A stretch of 64,000 bases of DNA from JAAZKA01 sp034926225 (lineage in GTDB: Bacteria > Bacillota > Clostridia > Oscillospirales > QAMX01), in contig JAYFRF010000003.1 of assembly GCA_034926225.1 (NCBI GenBank), positions 7,530 through 71,529 on the forward strand, read 5' to 3'. Below, one piece after another: positions 1-8,523 of the stretch (its first letter is position 1; the number at the start of each line of letters is the position of its first letter). The notes under the pieces are model-generated. The model saw only the letters and a program-made list of their open reading frames with translations, was not told where the DNA came from and made no database searches. A program made the position numbers and the translations under genes.

Positions 1-511
1 AGGCTGTTCAAAACATGCCTGCATTAGTGCAACAATAGCTTCCGCCTCTTTGAGGTTGGTCTTTGCCGACTCCAGACGCTGTCCATCCGATACTCTATAG
101 TTTACAACCGCTGGAAGTAAAATGCTGCTGCTGGCATCACGCAAAGTGTCAAAACAGCAATTTACAGGAATGACGATGTTCCTTCTTTCAGCTGTTGTGT
201 TCCCGTGTTTATCACAGATGATTTCCTTTGAAAACAGGTTTCCGTACAGGATAAAGACATGGTGATTGTTTGAGACCTTCAGAATGCATACTTTGTCCTT
301 GTTGCAAGCAGCAACCGACGAGTATCACCAGCCAGAGAACAAACAGAATTACGATGCCGAATAGAACTCGTTTCCAGGTATCCCAAGTCGGAAAAATGAG
401 CTCATCAAGATTTGCTAACATCCCGGCAAGGCCAATGACTGCATACACAGAACCCGTAATCTGCCATGATCTTCGAAGAAGATATTTTCTATTCAACCAT
501 GCGCGTTTCAT
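1..511 (-). pseudogene. Two-TM plus macro-domain defence effector (Thoeris ThsA-macro/DUF6430-like), frameshifted, runs off window
   Basis: The first reading frame (511 down to about 300) starts ATGAAACGC and encodes two membrane segments, roughly residues 16-36 and 46-68, ending near GCCLQQ. The match to a macro-domain family then continues in the +1 frame from about position 305 to the left edge with no stop. It reads VFILYGNLF, then NIVIPVNCCFDTLRD, the latter resembling the IPxNxxFDT core of ThsA-macro proteins. Such TM-macro proteins are effectors of type II Thoeris and related signalling defence systems, where the macro domain senses a nucleotide and the TM part damages the membrane. 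The gene follows brxL by 15 bases on the same strand. The frame change means a mutation, an assembly error or, less likely, programmed frameshifting. The family call is inferred from memory of motifs; the frame change is read directly. Confidence 0.6.
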
Positions 512-526
512 TTTTCCTCTCCATCA

Positions 527-2554
527 TCACTCAATTCCAAGCGCCTTCACGATAGCATCCTCCGGACTGCTGTAAAAGGAAATCTGGAACTTTGCAAACA
601 GATCTGCAGGAACGGTTGCAATGTCAGCTGCGCTGCTCATCGGGATGAGGATGCGCTTGGCACCGGCATCGAAAGCCGCCTGCAACGTGGAGGCAAGCTC
701 CTCAACCTTATTGATGGTCCCGCCGATGCTCATTGAGCCCAGAATGCACATCTGCGGCAGAACCGGCCTGTCCAGAGCACAACTGCAGTATGCGGTCATC
801 GTGGCGAGAGAGACGTTGCTGTCGAGTCCGACACCCTGACAATCCTGAATGTGCATCAGATAGTCCTTCGAATCCACGGAGATGGACGCACTGATCTGTT
901 TCGCGTTGGCCCGGAAATAGTTCTGAGCCGTCTTGACGGATTCCTTTGTCTCTTTAGCACTCTGCATGCCAGTTACATCGAACTTGCCGGAACCTTCGGT
1001 CATGGTGGTCTCAAATTTGAAAAGGCCCATCATGCCGTTTGTGCCGTTGGCAACGGTATATACGTGACCGGGCTTTCCGACGCCTTCCGGGATCAGCTTC
1101 CCGCCATCCTGTTCGAGGACCGGCACGAAGACTTCTTCCATATTGGAAAGACGGATATAAGAGAACTGAACATCATAGAATTCCATGCCGCCGATTTTCT
1201 TTAGCTGCTCTTTGACCCTTCTGCGGCCTTCAATGGCGTACTTCAGGATTTCTTCGATTTCAGCCTCGGTGTATTTCCCGTCCGGGTACAGCAGCTTTGT
1301 CAGGCCGGACACCATCTTGCGGACAGCAATCGTGTCACGCTGGTTCAGGCATCTGCCGAGCTTGAAATACTTGTCGAATGCATCGGTTTCCGGCACCTTC
1401 CGCATTTCACGCATAAATTCCGCAAAATAGTCGGAAATAAAGCCGTAATTGTCGGTGAAGTATTCCGGACGCATCTTGGGAATTTCCCAGCCGGGTATAT
1501 AGCAATGCATCCTGTCAAAGAAAGCACTGTCAATCATGGCCTCCGGGAACGGCTCAAACAAATGAGACGTTTTTAGCAAGTAATCCACGCTCTGATTGAT
1601 GTTTCCAACGAAAACCATAGAGGCATTGGCCTGAATTGCTTCCTTGCCTCTGGCAAAAGAACCCGAAGACATGTAGTCCTTCATAATCTGAACGCCGTCT
1701 TTATCTTTGAAGTTAATTCCGGCAACCTCGTCGAATGCCACACAGTCCCAGATGCCGACCAGACCGACCTGCCGCTTGCCCATGTTAAAAAACAGATTTG
1801 CCACGGTAGTCTGTCCTCCGGAAATCAGGATGGAGTTCGGAGACAGTTCCTTGTAGATGTGGGATTTGCCAGTTCCGCGAGGTCCCAGTTCACAGGTGTT
1901 GACGTTGTTTTCGATGAGCGGGACCAGACGGGCAAGCAGATGCCACTTGGTACGATACTCAAACTGCGTGGGCTCCATGCCACAGGAGCGAAGCAGGAAA
2001 TCGATCCACTCTTCCTTCTCAAACTGGCTGCGAGCCTCGATGATTTCATTCTTGTCCAGATTCGGCATCTGGATTGGAGTGATGTCATTGATTACGAACG
2101 GGCTCTGCTTTTTCTCATCTTCGTTGTAGAAATAGGTAAGGACAACAATGCACCAGATGCCTCCGGTGAGAAGCTTATCATATTCCCGGACATACTTCGG
2201 ATGAACATAGATGCCATGGATGCCGAGAAACAGGAAGTCAGCCTCATACTGGTCGATGCGCTCATTCAGCTTTACGCTGATTTTATCGATGACCGTATAG
2301 TTGCTGTTCTCCTTGATTTTGGCCTTAATTTGCTCAGCTTCATCCGGACGGACATAGTTATCCGCCAGAATACGTTTGACCTGCTCAATCCCGGCGGCGA
2401 CTTCATCTTCATCATCGGAGGTGCAGTATGTTCCCAGCAGATACTCCAGCACATAGGTCGGAACATTTGCGCTGTCTTTGATTTTCTTTGTGGCGCCCTT
2501 CGGAACTACTCTTCCAGAAAAGAGCTTAAATACTTTTTTGTCTAGAGCATCCAT
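527..2554 (-). CDS. brxL: BREX system Lon-like ATP-dependent protein BrxL
   Basis: The product has 675 residues, normal for BrxL. An AAA+ core carries Walker A GPRGTGKS at residues 224-231 and Walker B VAFDE near 272-276. A C-terminal Lon-type domain has a likely catalytic Ser582 in DSNVS and Lys616 in TINK. BrxL forms DNA-binding multimers in type I BREX phage defence. Start: ATG at 2554 with AAGGAGG just upstream. In complete type I systems brxL follows pglZ, but here only a 25-codon stub of the preceding gene remains before recombinase debris, so brxL has lost its own operon promoter. The downstream gene (1-511) is a macro-domain effector. Other BREX genes could lie beyond the left edge, but brxL usually ends the operon, so an orphan is likely. 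Family assignment is strong; activity is unknown. Confidence 0.88.
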   Translation of the reverse strand: MDALDKKVFKLFSGRVVPKGATKKIKDSANVPTYVLEYLLGTYCTSDDEDEVAAGIEQVKRILADNYVRPDEAEQIKAKIKENSNYTVIDKISVKLNERIDQYEADFLFLGIHGIYVHPKYVREYDKLLTGGIWCIVVLTYFYNEDEKKQSPFVINDITPIQMPNLDKNEIIEARSQFEKEEWIDFLLRSCGMEPTQFEYRTKWHLLARLVPLIENNVNTCELGPRGTGKSHIYKELSPNSILISGGQTTVANLFFNMGKRQVGLVGIWDCVAFDEVAGINFKDKDGVQIMKDYMSSGSFARGKEAIQANASMVFVGNINQSVDYLLKTSHLFEPFPEAMIDSAFFDRMHCYIPGWEIPKMRPEYFTDNYGFISDYFAEFMREMRKVPETDAFDKYFKLGRCLNQRDTIAVRKMVSGLTKLLYPDGKYTEAEIEEILKYAIEGRRRVKEQLKKIGGMEFYDVQFSYIRLSNMEEVFVPVLEQDGGKLIPEGVGKPGHVYTVANGTNGMMGLFKFETTMTEGSGKFDVTGMQSAKETKESVKTAQNYFRANAKQISASISVDSKDYLMHIQDCQGVGLDSNVSLATMTAYCSCALDRPVLPQMCILGSMSIGGTINKVEELASTLQAAFDAGAKRILIPMSSAADIATVPADLFAKFQISFYSSPEDAIVKALGIE

Positions 2555-2566
2555 ACTGTAACCTCC

Positions 2567-2641
2567 TTAAAACACCTTAAAGGAAAGGATATCTATAGTA
2601 AACTGTTCTTTCTCGATATACTCGTCCGGCTTTGACGCATC
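2567..2641 (-). pseudogene. 3' stub of the gene formerly upstream of brxL (possibly pglZ)
   Basis: On the minus strand the 25-27 codons before a TAA at 2567 read as a plausible protein end, finishing FTIDILSFKVF, with the stop 12 bases from the brxL start codon. Farther upstream in this frame the sequence is merely antisense to a recombinase gene, so the authentic gene ends its similarity around 2636-2650. In type I BREX the gene before brxL is pglZ, so a pglZ tail is the natural guess, but the stub is too short to prove it. Confidence 0.45.
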
Positions 2642-3922
2642 AAGTCCGTAAGTCGTTTCGCTCGAAACACCGTGGACAGTTTGACAACGGTTCGAAAGCT
2701 GAAAGAAAAAGGCATTGAGGTATATTTTGAGAAAGAAGGTATTGCTACGCTTGGCAGCAAGGGTGAGCTGCTCATCACAATAATGTCGAGCCTCGCACAA
2801 GAAGAAAGTCGTTCTATTTCTGAAAATGTGACATGGGGTCAACGGAAGCGTTTTGCTGACGGCAAGATCAGCATCGCGTACGGGCAGTTCCTCGGATACC
2901 GAAAAGGAGTGGACGGGCTGCCAGAGATTGTACCGGAGGAAGCAGAAACGGTGCGAACCATCTACCGCCTGTTCATACAGGGCAAGACTACCAATGCGAT
3001 TGCAGCCACCCTCACGAAGCAAGGCATTCCCACGCCGGGAGGCAAGGAAAAATGGCAGGCTTCCACGGTTGATAGTATTCTCACCAACGAAAAATACAAG
3101 GGCGACGCTATGTTGCAAAAAAAAATTACCGTGGATTTTCTGACAAAGAAGCAGAAAATTAATGAAGGCGAAGTGCCTCAATTTTATGTAGAAAACAGTC
3201 ATCCCGCGATTATCTGCCCAGATGAATGGAATAGAGTACAGGATTAAATGACAAGGAGAAAAGCGACTGGGCGGCATCATAACAGCTTGAGTCCTTTTTC
3301 AGCAAAAATCATATGCGGCGACTGCGGAGAGTATTACGGCTCAAAGGTTTGGCACTCCACCAGCAAATACCGTCGCACTATTTGGCAGTGCAACGCCAAG
3401 TTCAAGGGTGCTGAAAAATGCCGAACCCCTCATTTGTATGAGGATGACATCAAGGCACTGTTCCTGAACGCAGTGAGTGAGCTGATGATTGACAGAGAGG
3501 CGCTTATTGAGGACGGCAGAGCGTTACGTATGGCATTTAACGATTTCAGCAACATTGACAAGGAAATCGGCGAAATCACCAGCGAGATGGATGTGCTTTC
3601 CAGCCTGGTACAAAAACTGGTCGATGCAAACGCCACCACGACGCTTGACCAGACGGATTACAGAAACCGATACGACATTTATATTGAACGCTTCGACAAA
3701 GCCAAAAAGCGGCTGGACTCTCTACGGGAGCAGCGTCAAATGCAGGAACTAAAGGGCGACATTCTGAGTGGTTTTCTGTTCGTGTTGAGCGAACAGTACG
3801 AACTGCCGATGGTTTTCAAGGAAGCCACGTGGGACGCGCTGGCAGACCATGTGACCGTTCATGCTGATGGTAGAGTGGTTTTTACCTTCAAGAATGGCAC
3901 AGAGGTTACGGAAACGTTGTAA
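2636..3922 (+). pseudogene. Remnant of a large serine recombinase, lacking the catalytic domain start and interrupted by a stop
   Basis: The frame picks up abruptly at RIKSVSRFARNTVDS, which in this family lies about 60-70 residues into the resolvase domain, so the N-terminus with the catalytic serine is missing. It continues through the recombinase domain (YRLFIQGKTTNAIAATL and NEKYKGDAMLQ) to a TAA at 3245-3247, then resumes in the same frame at 3248. It goes on through a zinc ribbon (ICGDCGEYYGS, then CNAKFKGAEKCRTPH), a coiled coil and a C-terminal tail to TAA at 3922. Relatives have Glu at the stop position (VQDE-type), so one GAA-to-TAA change explains it. It is probably debris from an integrative element that truncated the brxL operon. 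Confidence 0.85.
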
Positions 3923-3942
3923 AACATCATCATTATATTATG

Positions 3943-3970
3943 AAAGCCCTCGATTGAACAGAGGGCTTTT
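3943..3970 (+). terminator. Rho-independent terminator after the recombinase remnant
   Basis: AAAGCCCTC and GAGGGCTTT pair around a nine-base loop, and the second arm runs into TTTT. It lies 20 bases after the recombinase stop. The stretch from about 3975 to 4090 holds nothing recognisable. Confidence 0.75.
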
Positions 3971-4094
3971 ACATATCGTCCTATGGCCCTGCTTCTTTTG
4001 GAAACTAATAGAAAAACGATAGCTGTGGTCTGATGATTACCACAGGTGCATCTTTTCCGCAGAAAGTCCTTGTTTTAACGTCTTTTCAAGGTAT

Positions 4095-4140
4095 AAAAAA
4101 GCGTTAAGGCAACTGATACAATTGTATCAATTGCCTTAAC
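4095..4140 (-). terminator. Terminator of tRNA-Pro: long near-palindromic hairpin
   Basis: Positions 4103-4140 form a near-perfect inverted repeat (GTTAAGGCAA and TTGCCTTAAC outer arms, TGATACAATTGTATCA core, one mismatch pair). On the minus strand it begins 6 bases after the tRNA CCA end and is followed by a T run (complement of 4095-4100). Confidence 0.75.
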
Positions 4141-4145
4141 TGCTA

Positions 4146-4221
4146 TGGTCCGAGTGACAGGGTTCGAACCTGCGGCCTGATGGTCCCAAACCACCCGCGC
4201 TACCAACTGCGCCACACCCGG
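4146..4221 (-). tRNA. tRNA-Pro (anticodon TGG)
   Basis: The minus strand folds as a cloverleaf. The acceptor CCGGGTG (4221-4215) pairs with CACTCGG with one G-T wobble, and discriminator A is followed by an encoded CCA (4148-4146). The anticodon loop TTTGGGA carries TGG, and the T arm has GGTTCGAACC. Length with CCA is 76. Confidence 0.95.
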
Positions 4222-4336
4222 GAATATGAAATTAACAGCGCTGAGAGCAGGTGCGCTAACGGTTGTGTTACACCTTGATATAGCAAAAAAGGGCTTCTTG
4301 ACAACGCGGTTTTGATTATAACATACTTTTTAACTC

Positions 4337-4364
4337 TTGACAAGAGGTATTTTTACTGTATAAT
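4337..4364 (+). promoter_or_regulatory. Sigma-A-type promoter of glyS
   Basis: TTGACA at 4337-4342 and TATAAT at 4359-4364 are separated by 16 bases, about 45 bases before the glyS start. No T-box is seen in the short leader. Confidence 0.85.
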
Positions 4365-4408
4365 AAGAATATTACAAAAATACACGTCAGGAAGGAAACG
4401 GACCTTTT

Positions 4409-5803
4409 ATGCTTGCGAATACCGAGAAAACGATGGATAAAATCGTGGCGCTGTGCCGTGGACGCGGCTTTGTATACGCCGGAAGCGAGATTTACGGGGG
4501 ACTTTCCAACACATGGGACTATGGGCCTTTAGGCGTTGAGTTCAAAAACAACGTCAAGCGCGCGTGGTGGAAGAAATTTGTGCAGGAAAATCCGTATAAT
4601 GTCGGACTGGACGCGGCGATTCTTATGAATCCTGAAGTCTGGGTCGGTTCCGGTCATGTTGTCAACTTCAACGATCCCTTAATCGACTGCAAGGCATGCA
4701 AAATGCGCCACCGTGCGGATAAGTTGATCGAGGAGTGGGCACATGAAAACAGTGTCGATGTCCATGTCGAGGGTATGACGAATGATCAGCTTTCCGCTTA
4801 CATCGCGGAGCAAAAGATCCCGTGCCCCGGCTGTGGCAAGAGCGAGTTTACGCCCATCCGCAAGTTTAACATGATGTTCAAGACCTTCCAGGGAGTGACC
4901 GAAGATAGCCAAACGCAGATCTACCTCCGTCCGGAGACCGCGCAGGGTATCTTCGTTAACTTCGAGAATGTCCGCCGTACGACCAGAAGGAAGCTGCCGT
5001 TCGGTATCGCGCAGATCGGTAAATCCTTCCGCAACGAGATCACGCCTGGTAACTTCACGTTCCGTACGCGTGAGTTCGAGCAGATGGAGCTGGAGTTCTT
5101 TTGCCGCCCGGGAGAGGATCTTGAATGGTTTGCGTATTGGAAGGAATACTGCCGCCAGTTCCTCTTAGGCCTCGGCATGCGTGAAGAGAATCTGAAGCTG
5201 CGGGACCATGAAAAGGAAGAGCTGTCGCATTATTCCAACGCGACGACTGACTTCGAGTATCTGTTCCCGTTTGGTTGGGGTGAGCTCTGGGGCGTCGCTG
5301 ACCGTACCGATTTCGACCTGAAGGCGCATTCGGCGCATTCCGGGCAGACGCTCGACTATTTCGATGCCGAAACGAATGAGCATTGCATCCCATACTGCAT
5401 CGAGCCGTCTCTGGGCGCTGACCGCGCGGCGCTTGCGCTCCTGATCGACGCTTATGACGAGGAAGTCATCGGCGATAAGGATACGCGTGTGGTGCTGCAT
5501 CTGCATCCGGCGCTGGCGCCGTATAAGGCTGCCGTACTGCCGCTGTCGAAGAAGCTCGGCGACCAGGCGCGTCCGATTTATGAGATGCTTGCCAAGAACT
5601 TCATGGTCGATTACGACGAAACCGGCTCGATCGGTAAGCGTTACCGTCGCGAGGATGAGATCGGGACACCGCTGTGCGTCACCATTGATTTCCAGACGGC
5701 GGAGGATGGCTGTGTCACCGTACGCGATCGAGATTCGATGGAGCAGGTGCGTATTCCGGTGGGAGAGCTGAAGGCGTATGTTGCGGACAAATGCGCGTAT
5801 TGA
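4409..5803 (+). CDS. glyS: Glycine--tRNA ligase, single-chain dimeric type
   Basis: Charges tRNA-Gly with glycine in the cytoplasm. The 464 residues match the eukaryal/archaeal-like alpha2 GlyRS used by many Bacillota, not the alpha-beta form. Visible family motifs are TWDYGPLG near residue 34, RPETAQGIF of class II motif 2 near 173, then FRNEITPGNFTFRTREFEQ and the motif 3 segment EPSLGADR near 333. An anticodon-binding domain follows at the C-terminus. A zinc-binding pair of cysteines appears in CKACKMRH and CPGCGK. The ATG at 4409 has GGAAGGA about 10 bases upstream and sits under its own promoter. The gene stands alone between tRNA-Pro and the NYN-LOTUS gene. Codon use is ordinary for the region. 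Confidence 0.97.
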   Translation: MLANTEKTMDKIVALCRGRGFVYAGSEIYGGLSNTWDYGPLGVEFKNNVKRAWWKKFVQENPYNVGLDAAILMNPEVWVGSGHVVNFNDPLIDCKACKMRHRADKLIEEWAHENSVDVHVEGMTNDQLSAYIAEQKIPCPGCGKSEFTPIRKFNMMFKTFQGVTEDSQTQIYLRPETAQGIFVNFENVRRTTRRKLPFGIAQIGKSFRNEITPGNFTFRTREFEQMELEFFCRPGEDLEWFAYWKEYCRQFLLGLGMREENLKLRDHEKEELSHYSNATTDFEYLFPFGWGELWGVADRTDFDLKAHSAHSGQTLDYFDAETNEHCIPYCIEPSLGADRAALALLIDAYDEEVIGDKDTRVVLHLHPALAPYKAAVLPLSKKLGDQARPIYEMLAKNFMVDYDETGSIGKRYRREDEIGTPLCVTIDFQTAEDGCVTVRDRDSMEQVRIPVGELKAYVADKCAY

Positions 5804-5826
5804 GTAACCGCGGTCAACGCGGGTGT

Positions 5827-5864
5827 GAGGGACGCGGTTTTATCAGATGATAACCGCATCCCTC
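5827..5864. repeat. Inverted repeat between glyS and the NYN-LOTUS gene
   Basis: GAGGGA-GCGGTT and AACCGC-TCCCTC pair across a short loop but no T run follows, so it may be a weak terminator of glyS or an mRNA-stabilising hairpin. Confidence 0.4.
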
Positions 5865-5895
5865 GTGCGAATCAAAATGAGTTAGGAGCATTTTT

Positions 5896-7827
5896 GTGTC
5901 CGGTGAAAAAAAATTCGCCGTCCTGATCGACTCGGATAACGTGTCGGATAAGTATATTAAAATCATTTTAGATGAAATTTCAAATGATGGAATCACAACC
6001 TATAAGCGTATCTACGGAGATTGGACAAAAACAACACAGGCATCGTGGAAGTCGGTGCTATTAAACTACTCGATCACGCCGGTACAGCAGTATGCGTATA
6101 CGACGGGCAAGAACGCGACGGATTCCGCGATGATTATCGACGCGATGGACATTCTCTATTCAGGGAATGTGGACGGTTTCGCGTTGGTGTCGTCGGATTC
6201 CGATTTTACGCGGCTTGCGTCAAGACTGCGTGAATCGGGGATGACCGTCGTAGGCATGGGTGAGCGCAAGACGCCGAGTGCGTTCATCGCGGCATGTAAC
6301 AAGTTTAAATATCTCGACGTTTTGGCTAAAGCCGAAACGCCGAAGTCGGTGGCGCAGGTCGATAAGGGCGACGCGCTGGAGAGTGTGAAGCAGGCCGTTG
6401 TCACCATCGTCGCGGAGAATTCCGATGAGGATGGCTGGGCGTTTATCGGTGATATCGGGAATGTCCTGAATAAGCGTTTTCCGGATTTCGACGTGCGTAA
6501 CTTTGGGTATTCGAAGCTGACGCCGTTTATGAAGTCGCTCGGGATTTTTGAGGATCGCACCGAGCGTACCAATGATAATGGCCGGCAGGTATTTCTGCGG
6601 GTACGTTCCGCTGCGCTGATTGCCGCGGTGCCTGTGCAGCCGATGCAGGCTGCGCAGCCCGTGACACCGACGCAGCAGCCCGCGATACCGGCGGGGAACG
6701 CGGGAATGAACGGGAATAATGCCCGTCGACGCGTGCAGGGGATGCGCCAGCAGACGAGTAAGGCGGTTTCGGTTAAGTCGGCGCCGCAGAACAAGCCCAC
6801 GCCAAAAGCAGAGCTTCCGGCATCGGCGGAGCTGGCCGTGAAGGAAGTGAAGAGTATCGATACCAGCGCGGAAGCGGCGATCTCGAGGTTGGTGGCAGCA
6901 GCGGAAGTTGCGGATGCGTCTAAGGTGAAAACGATTGCGGCAGAAGTTGTAACGGAGACTGTGGAGAAGGCCGAACCGAAGGTGGAAGCGCCGAAGGCCG
7001 AGATTCCGAAGGAAAGCGTACCGCAGGAGACGATATCGAAGCCTGTGAAGGCGGAAGCACCGAATAAAGCTCAGATGCCGATGATGCCGCGGTTAGTTAT
7101 CGCGGCGGAACCGACGGTAAAGAAGCCCGCTCCCGCAAAGAGCGCGCCGATGATGCCGATTCTGGTATTGGCGGCTGACGCAGCAAAGCTGGTTGAGGAA
7201 GCACAGAGCAAAGCTGCGGAAAAACTGACCGAGAAGGTCGAGAAAAAGGAACAGGAAGCATCGGCCGAAGCGGAAAAGCCTGTTGAGTTACCGCCGGAAA
7301 AGCTGCCAGAACCGGTAGCGGAACTAAAACCCAGAGTAGCGAGCGAGAAGAAGGAATCCCCCGTGCCTGCAAAGAAACCTGCCAGACGGCGCAGTAATGC
7401 ATTGTCTAAGCCGAAGGTGCAGTCGGCTGTGGAGGAAAAACCGGTGGAAACGAAGCCGGAACCTGAAAAGGCAGCCGAAGGGAAGTCCGCGGAGACAAAG
7501 GCCGCGCCGGCAGGCAGAAAAACCTCTCGTGTAGCCAAAAAGCCGGTCCCGTCAAAGCTTGCCGAGCAAACGGCTGAAAAGAAGGCGCCTGTCGAGCCGA
7601 CGCAGGAAAAGTCCGAGCAGGAGAAACCCGTTGACGAGAAGCCCAAACGTCGCAATACACCCGGTCGCCGTCCGGAAAAGCAGAGTGAGGGCGGCACCAA
7701 TGCTGTAAATCAGGATGTAACCGAAGCGCCGATACCGTCGGCAGCGGGAGCGATCGCGCAGGTGAATCCGGGTATCGCACAAGCGCCGGTAAATCCGACG
7801 ATGCCGCAGAAGGCGGAGGAAAAGTAA
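5896..7827 (+). CDS. NYN (LabA-like PIN) RNase domain protein with OST-HTH/LOTUS domain and a long disordered tail
   Basis: Residues 5-145 are a NYN/LabA nuclease fold: VLIDSDNVS holds the first acidic residues, ATDSAMIIDAMDIL the second group and VSSDSDFTRLASRLRE the third. Residues about 159-237 form an OST-HTH (LOTUS) domain, an RNA-binding module often found with NYN. The remaining 400 residues are low complexity, rich in Pro, Glu, Lys and Ala, with repeats such as EKPVE and PMMPxLVxAA twice (near 394 and 418). A metal-dependent RNase acting on structured RNA is the family expectation; no substrate is known. Start: GTG at 5896 with AGGAG 8 bases upstream. The nitroreductase gene follows after 3 bases, so they are probably co-transcribed. 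Confidence 0.85.
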   Translation: MSGEKKFAVLIDSDNVSDKYIKIILDEISNDGITTYKRIYGDWTKTTQASWKSVLLNYSITPVQQYAYTTGKNATDSAMIIDAMDILYSGNVDGFALVSSDSDFTRLASRLRESGMTVVGMGERKTPSAFIAACNKFKYLDVLAKAETPKSVAQVDKGDALESVKQAVVTIVAENSDEDGWAFIGDIGNVLNKRFPDFDVRNFGYSKLTPFMKSLGIFEDRTERTNDNGRQVFLRVRSAALIAAVPVQPMQAAQPVTPTQQPAIPAGNAGMNGNNARRRVQGMRQQTSKAVSVKSAPQNKPTPKAELPASAELAVKEVKSIDTSAEAAISRLVAAAEVADASKVKTIAAEVVTETVEKAEPKVEAPKAEIPKESVPQETISKPVKAEAPNKAQMPMMPRLVIAAEPTVKKPAPAKSAPMMPILVLAADAAKLVEEAQSKAAEKLTEKVEKKEQEASAEAEKPVELPPEKLPEPVAELKPRVASEKKESPVPAKKPARRRSNALSKPKVQSAVEEKPVETKPEPEKAAEGKSAETKAAPAGRKTSRVAKKPVPSKLAEQTAEKKAPVEPTQEKSEQEKPVDEKPKRRNTPGRRPEKQSEGGTNAVNQDVTEAPIPSAAGAIAQVNPGIAQAPVNPTMPQKAEEK

Positions 7828-7830
7828 GCT

Positions 7831-8397
7831 ATGACCGCGTTTGAGCTGATGCATACCCGCCGAACGGTGCGGAAGTTTACTCAGCAGCCCGTGTCGTGTG
7901 ATCAGCTGCTTCACTGTGTGGAAGCGGCGCGCGTCGCGCCGTCAGGTGCGAATTTACAGCCGCTGCAATATAAGCTGATCTGCGACGCGCAGGGATGCGC
8001 GGCACTGTTCCCCCATCTTTCGTGGGCGGGGTATCTGAGACCTAACGGTACGCCTGCGGAAGAAGAACGTCCGACGGCATACATCGTCGTTGTGCAGAAT
8101 ACCGACCGCAGACCTGTCGGCGCGGAATTCGATGCGGGAGCCGCTATTATGAGCATCCTGCTGTGCGCCGAAGAAGAAGGTTTGGAGGCGTGCTGGATTG
8201 CGTCGGTAGACAAGGATGCCGCGGCCAAACTGTACGGCTTTGCGGAAAATCAGAGGGTGCTTGCCGTGATCGCGTTGGGTTATCCGGCGCAGCAGGCGGT
8301 TGAAGTGCCGATGGTGGATGGCAATGTGCGGTATTATCTTGATGAAGATAACCGGCTGAATGTACCAAAACGGAGCATGGAGGATATCCTGCTCTGA
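7831..8397 (+). CDS. Nitroreductase-family FMN flavoprotein
   Basis: The 188 residues fit a nitroreductase-fold flavoenzyme. MHTRRTVRKF binds FMN phosphate, AARVAPSGANLQPLQY is the second FMN segment, and EGLEACWIAS with VIALGYPAQ closes the domain. Such proteins transfer hydride from NAD(P)H to nitro compounds, quinones or flavins; the true substrate here is unknown. The ATG lies 3 bases after the NYN-LOTUS stop, with GAGGAAAAG inside that gene as ribosome site. A strong terminator follows. Confidence 0.9.
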   Translation: MTAFELMHTRRTVRKFTQQPVSCDQLLHCVEAARVAPSGANLQPLQYKLICDAQGCAALFPHLSWAGYLRPNGTPAEEERPTAYIVVVQNTDRRPVGAEFDAGAAIMSILLCAEEEGLEACWIASVDKDAAAKLYGFAENQRVLAVIALGYPAQQAVEVPMVDGNVRYYLDEDNRLNVPKRSMEDILL

Positions 8398-8414
8398 AAA
8401 ACAAATAGCCGCAG

Positions 8415-8468
8415 AAAGAAACGAGGCAGGTCGGCCCCACAAAGGGGGCTGACTTGTCCCGTTTCTTT
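8415..8468. terminator. Bidirectional terminator between convergent genes
   Basis: AAAGAAACG and CGTTTCTTT form the outer stem with an inner GGCCCC/GGGGGC stem. It separates the nitroreductase gene (plus) from the AraC regulator gene (minus). Confidence 0.75.
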
Positions 8469-8523
8469 GTATCAAGCCAATCGCTACAGACGATGGCTCG
8501 TATATTCCACTGAAGGATCGCAT

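Noticed and set aside
2650..3280. Long minus-strand frame opposite the recombinase remnant
   Set aside because: Apart from the last 25-27 codons next to brxL it is antisense to a clear recombinase reading frame, which has family motifs.
3248..3922. Separate second gene for the recombinase C-terminal half
   Set aside because: It is in the same frame as the upstream half, starts immediately after the stop with no ribosome site, and encodes only the zinc ribbon and coiled coil.
7071..7780. Long Ser/Phe/Ala-rich minus-strand frames opposite the NYN-LOTUS tail
   Set aside because: They mirror the repetitive Glu/Lys/Ala coding on the plus strand and have no ribosome sites.
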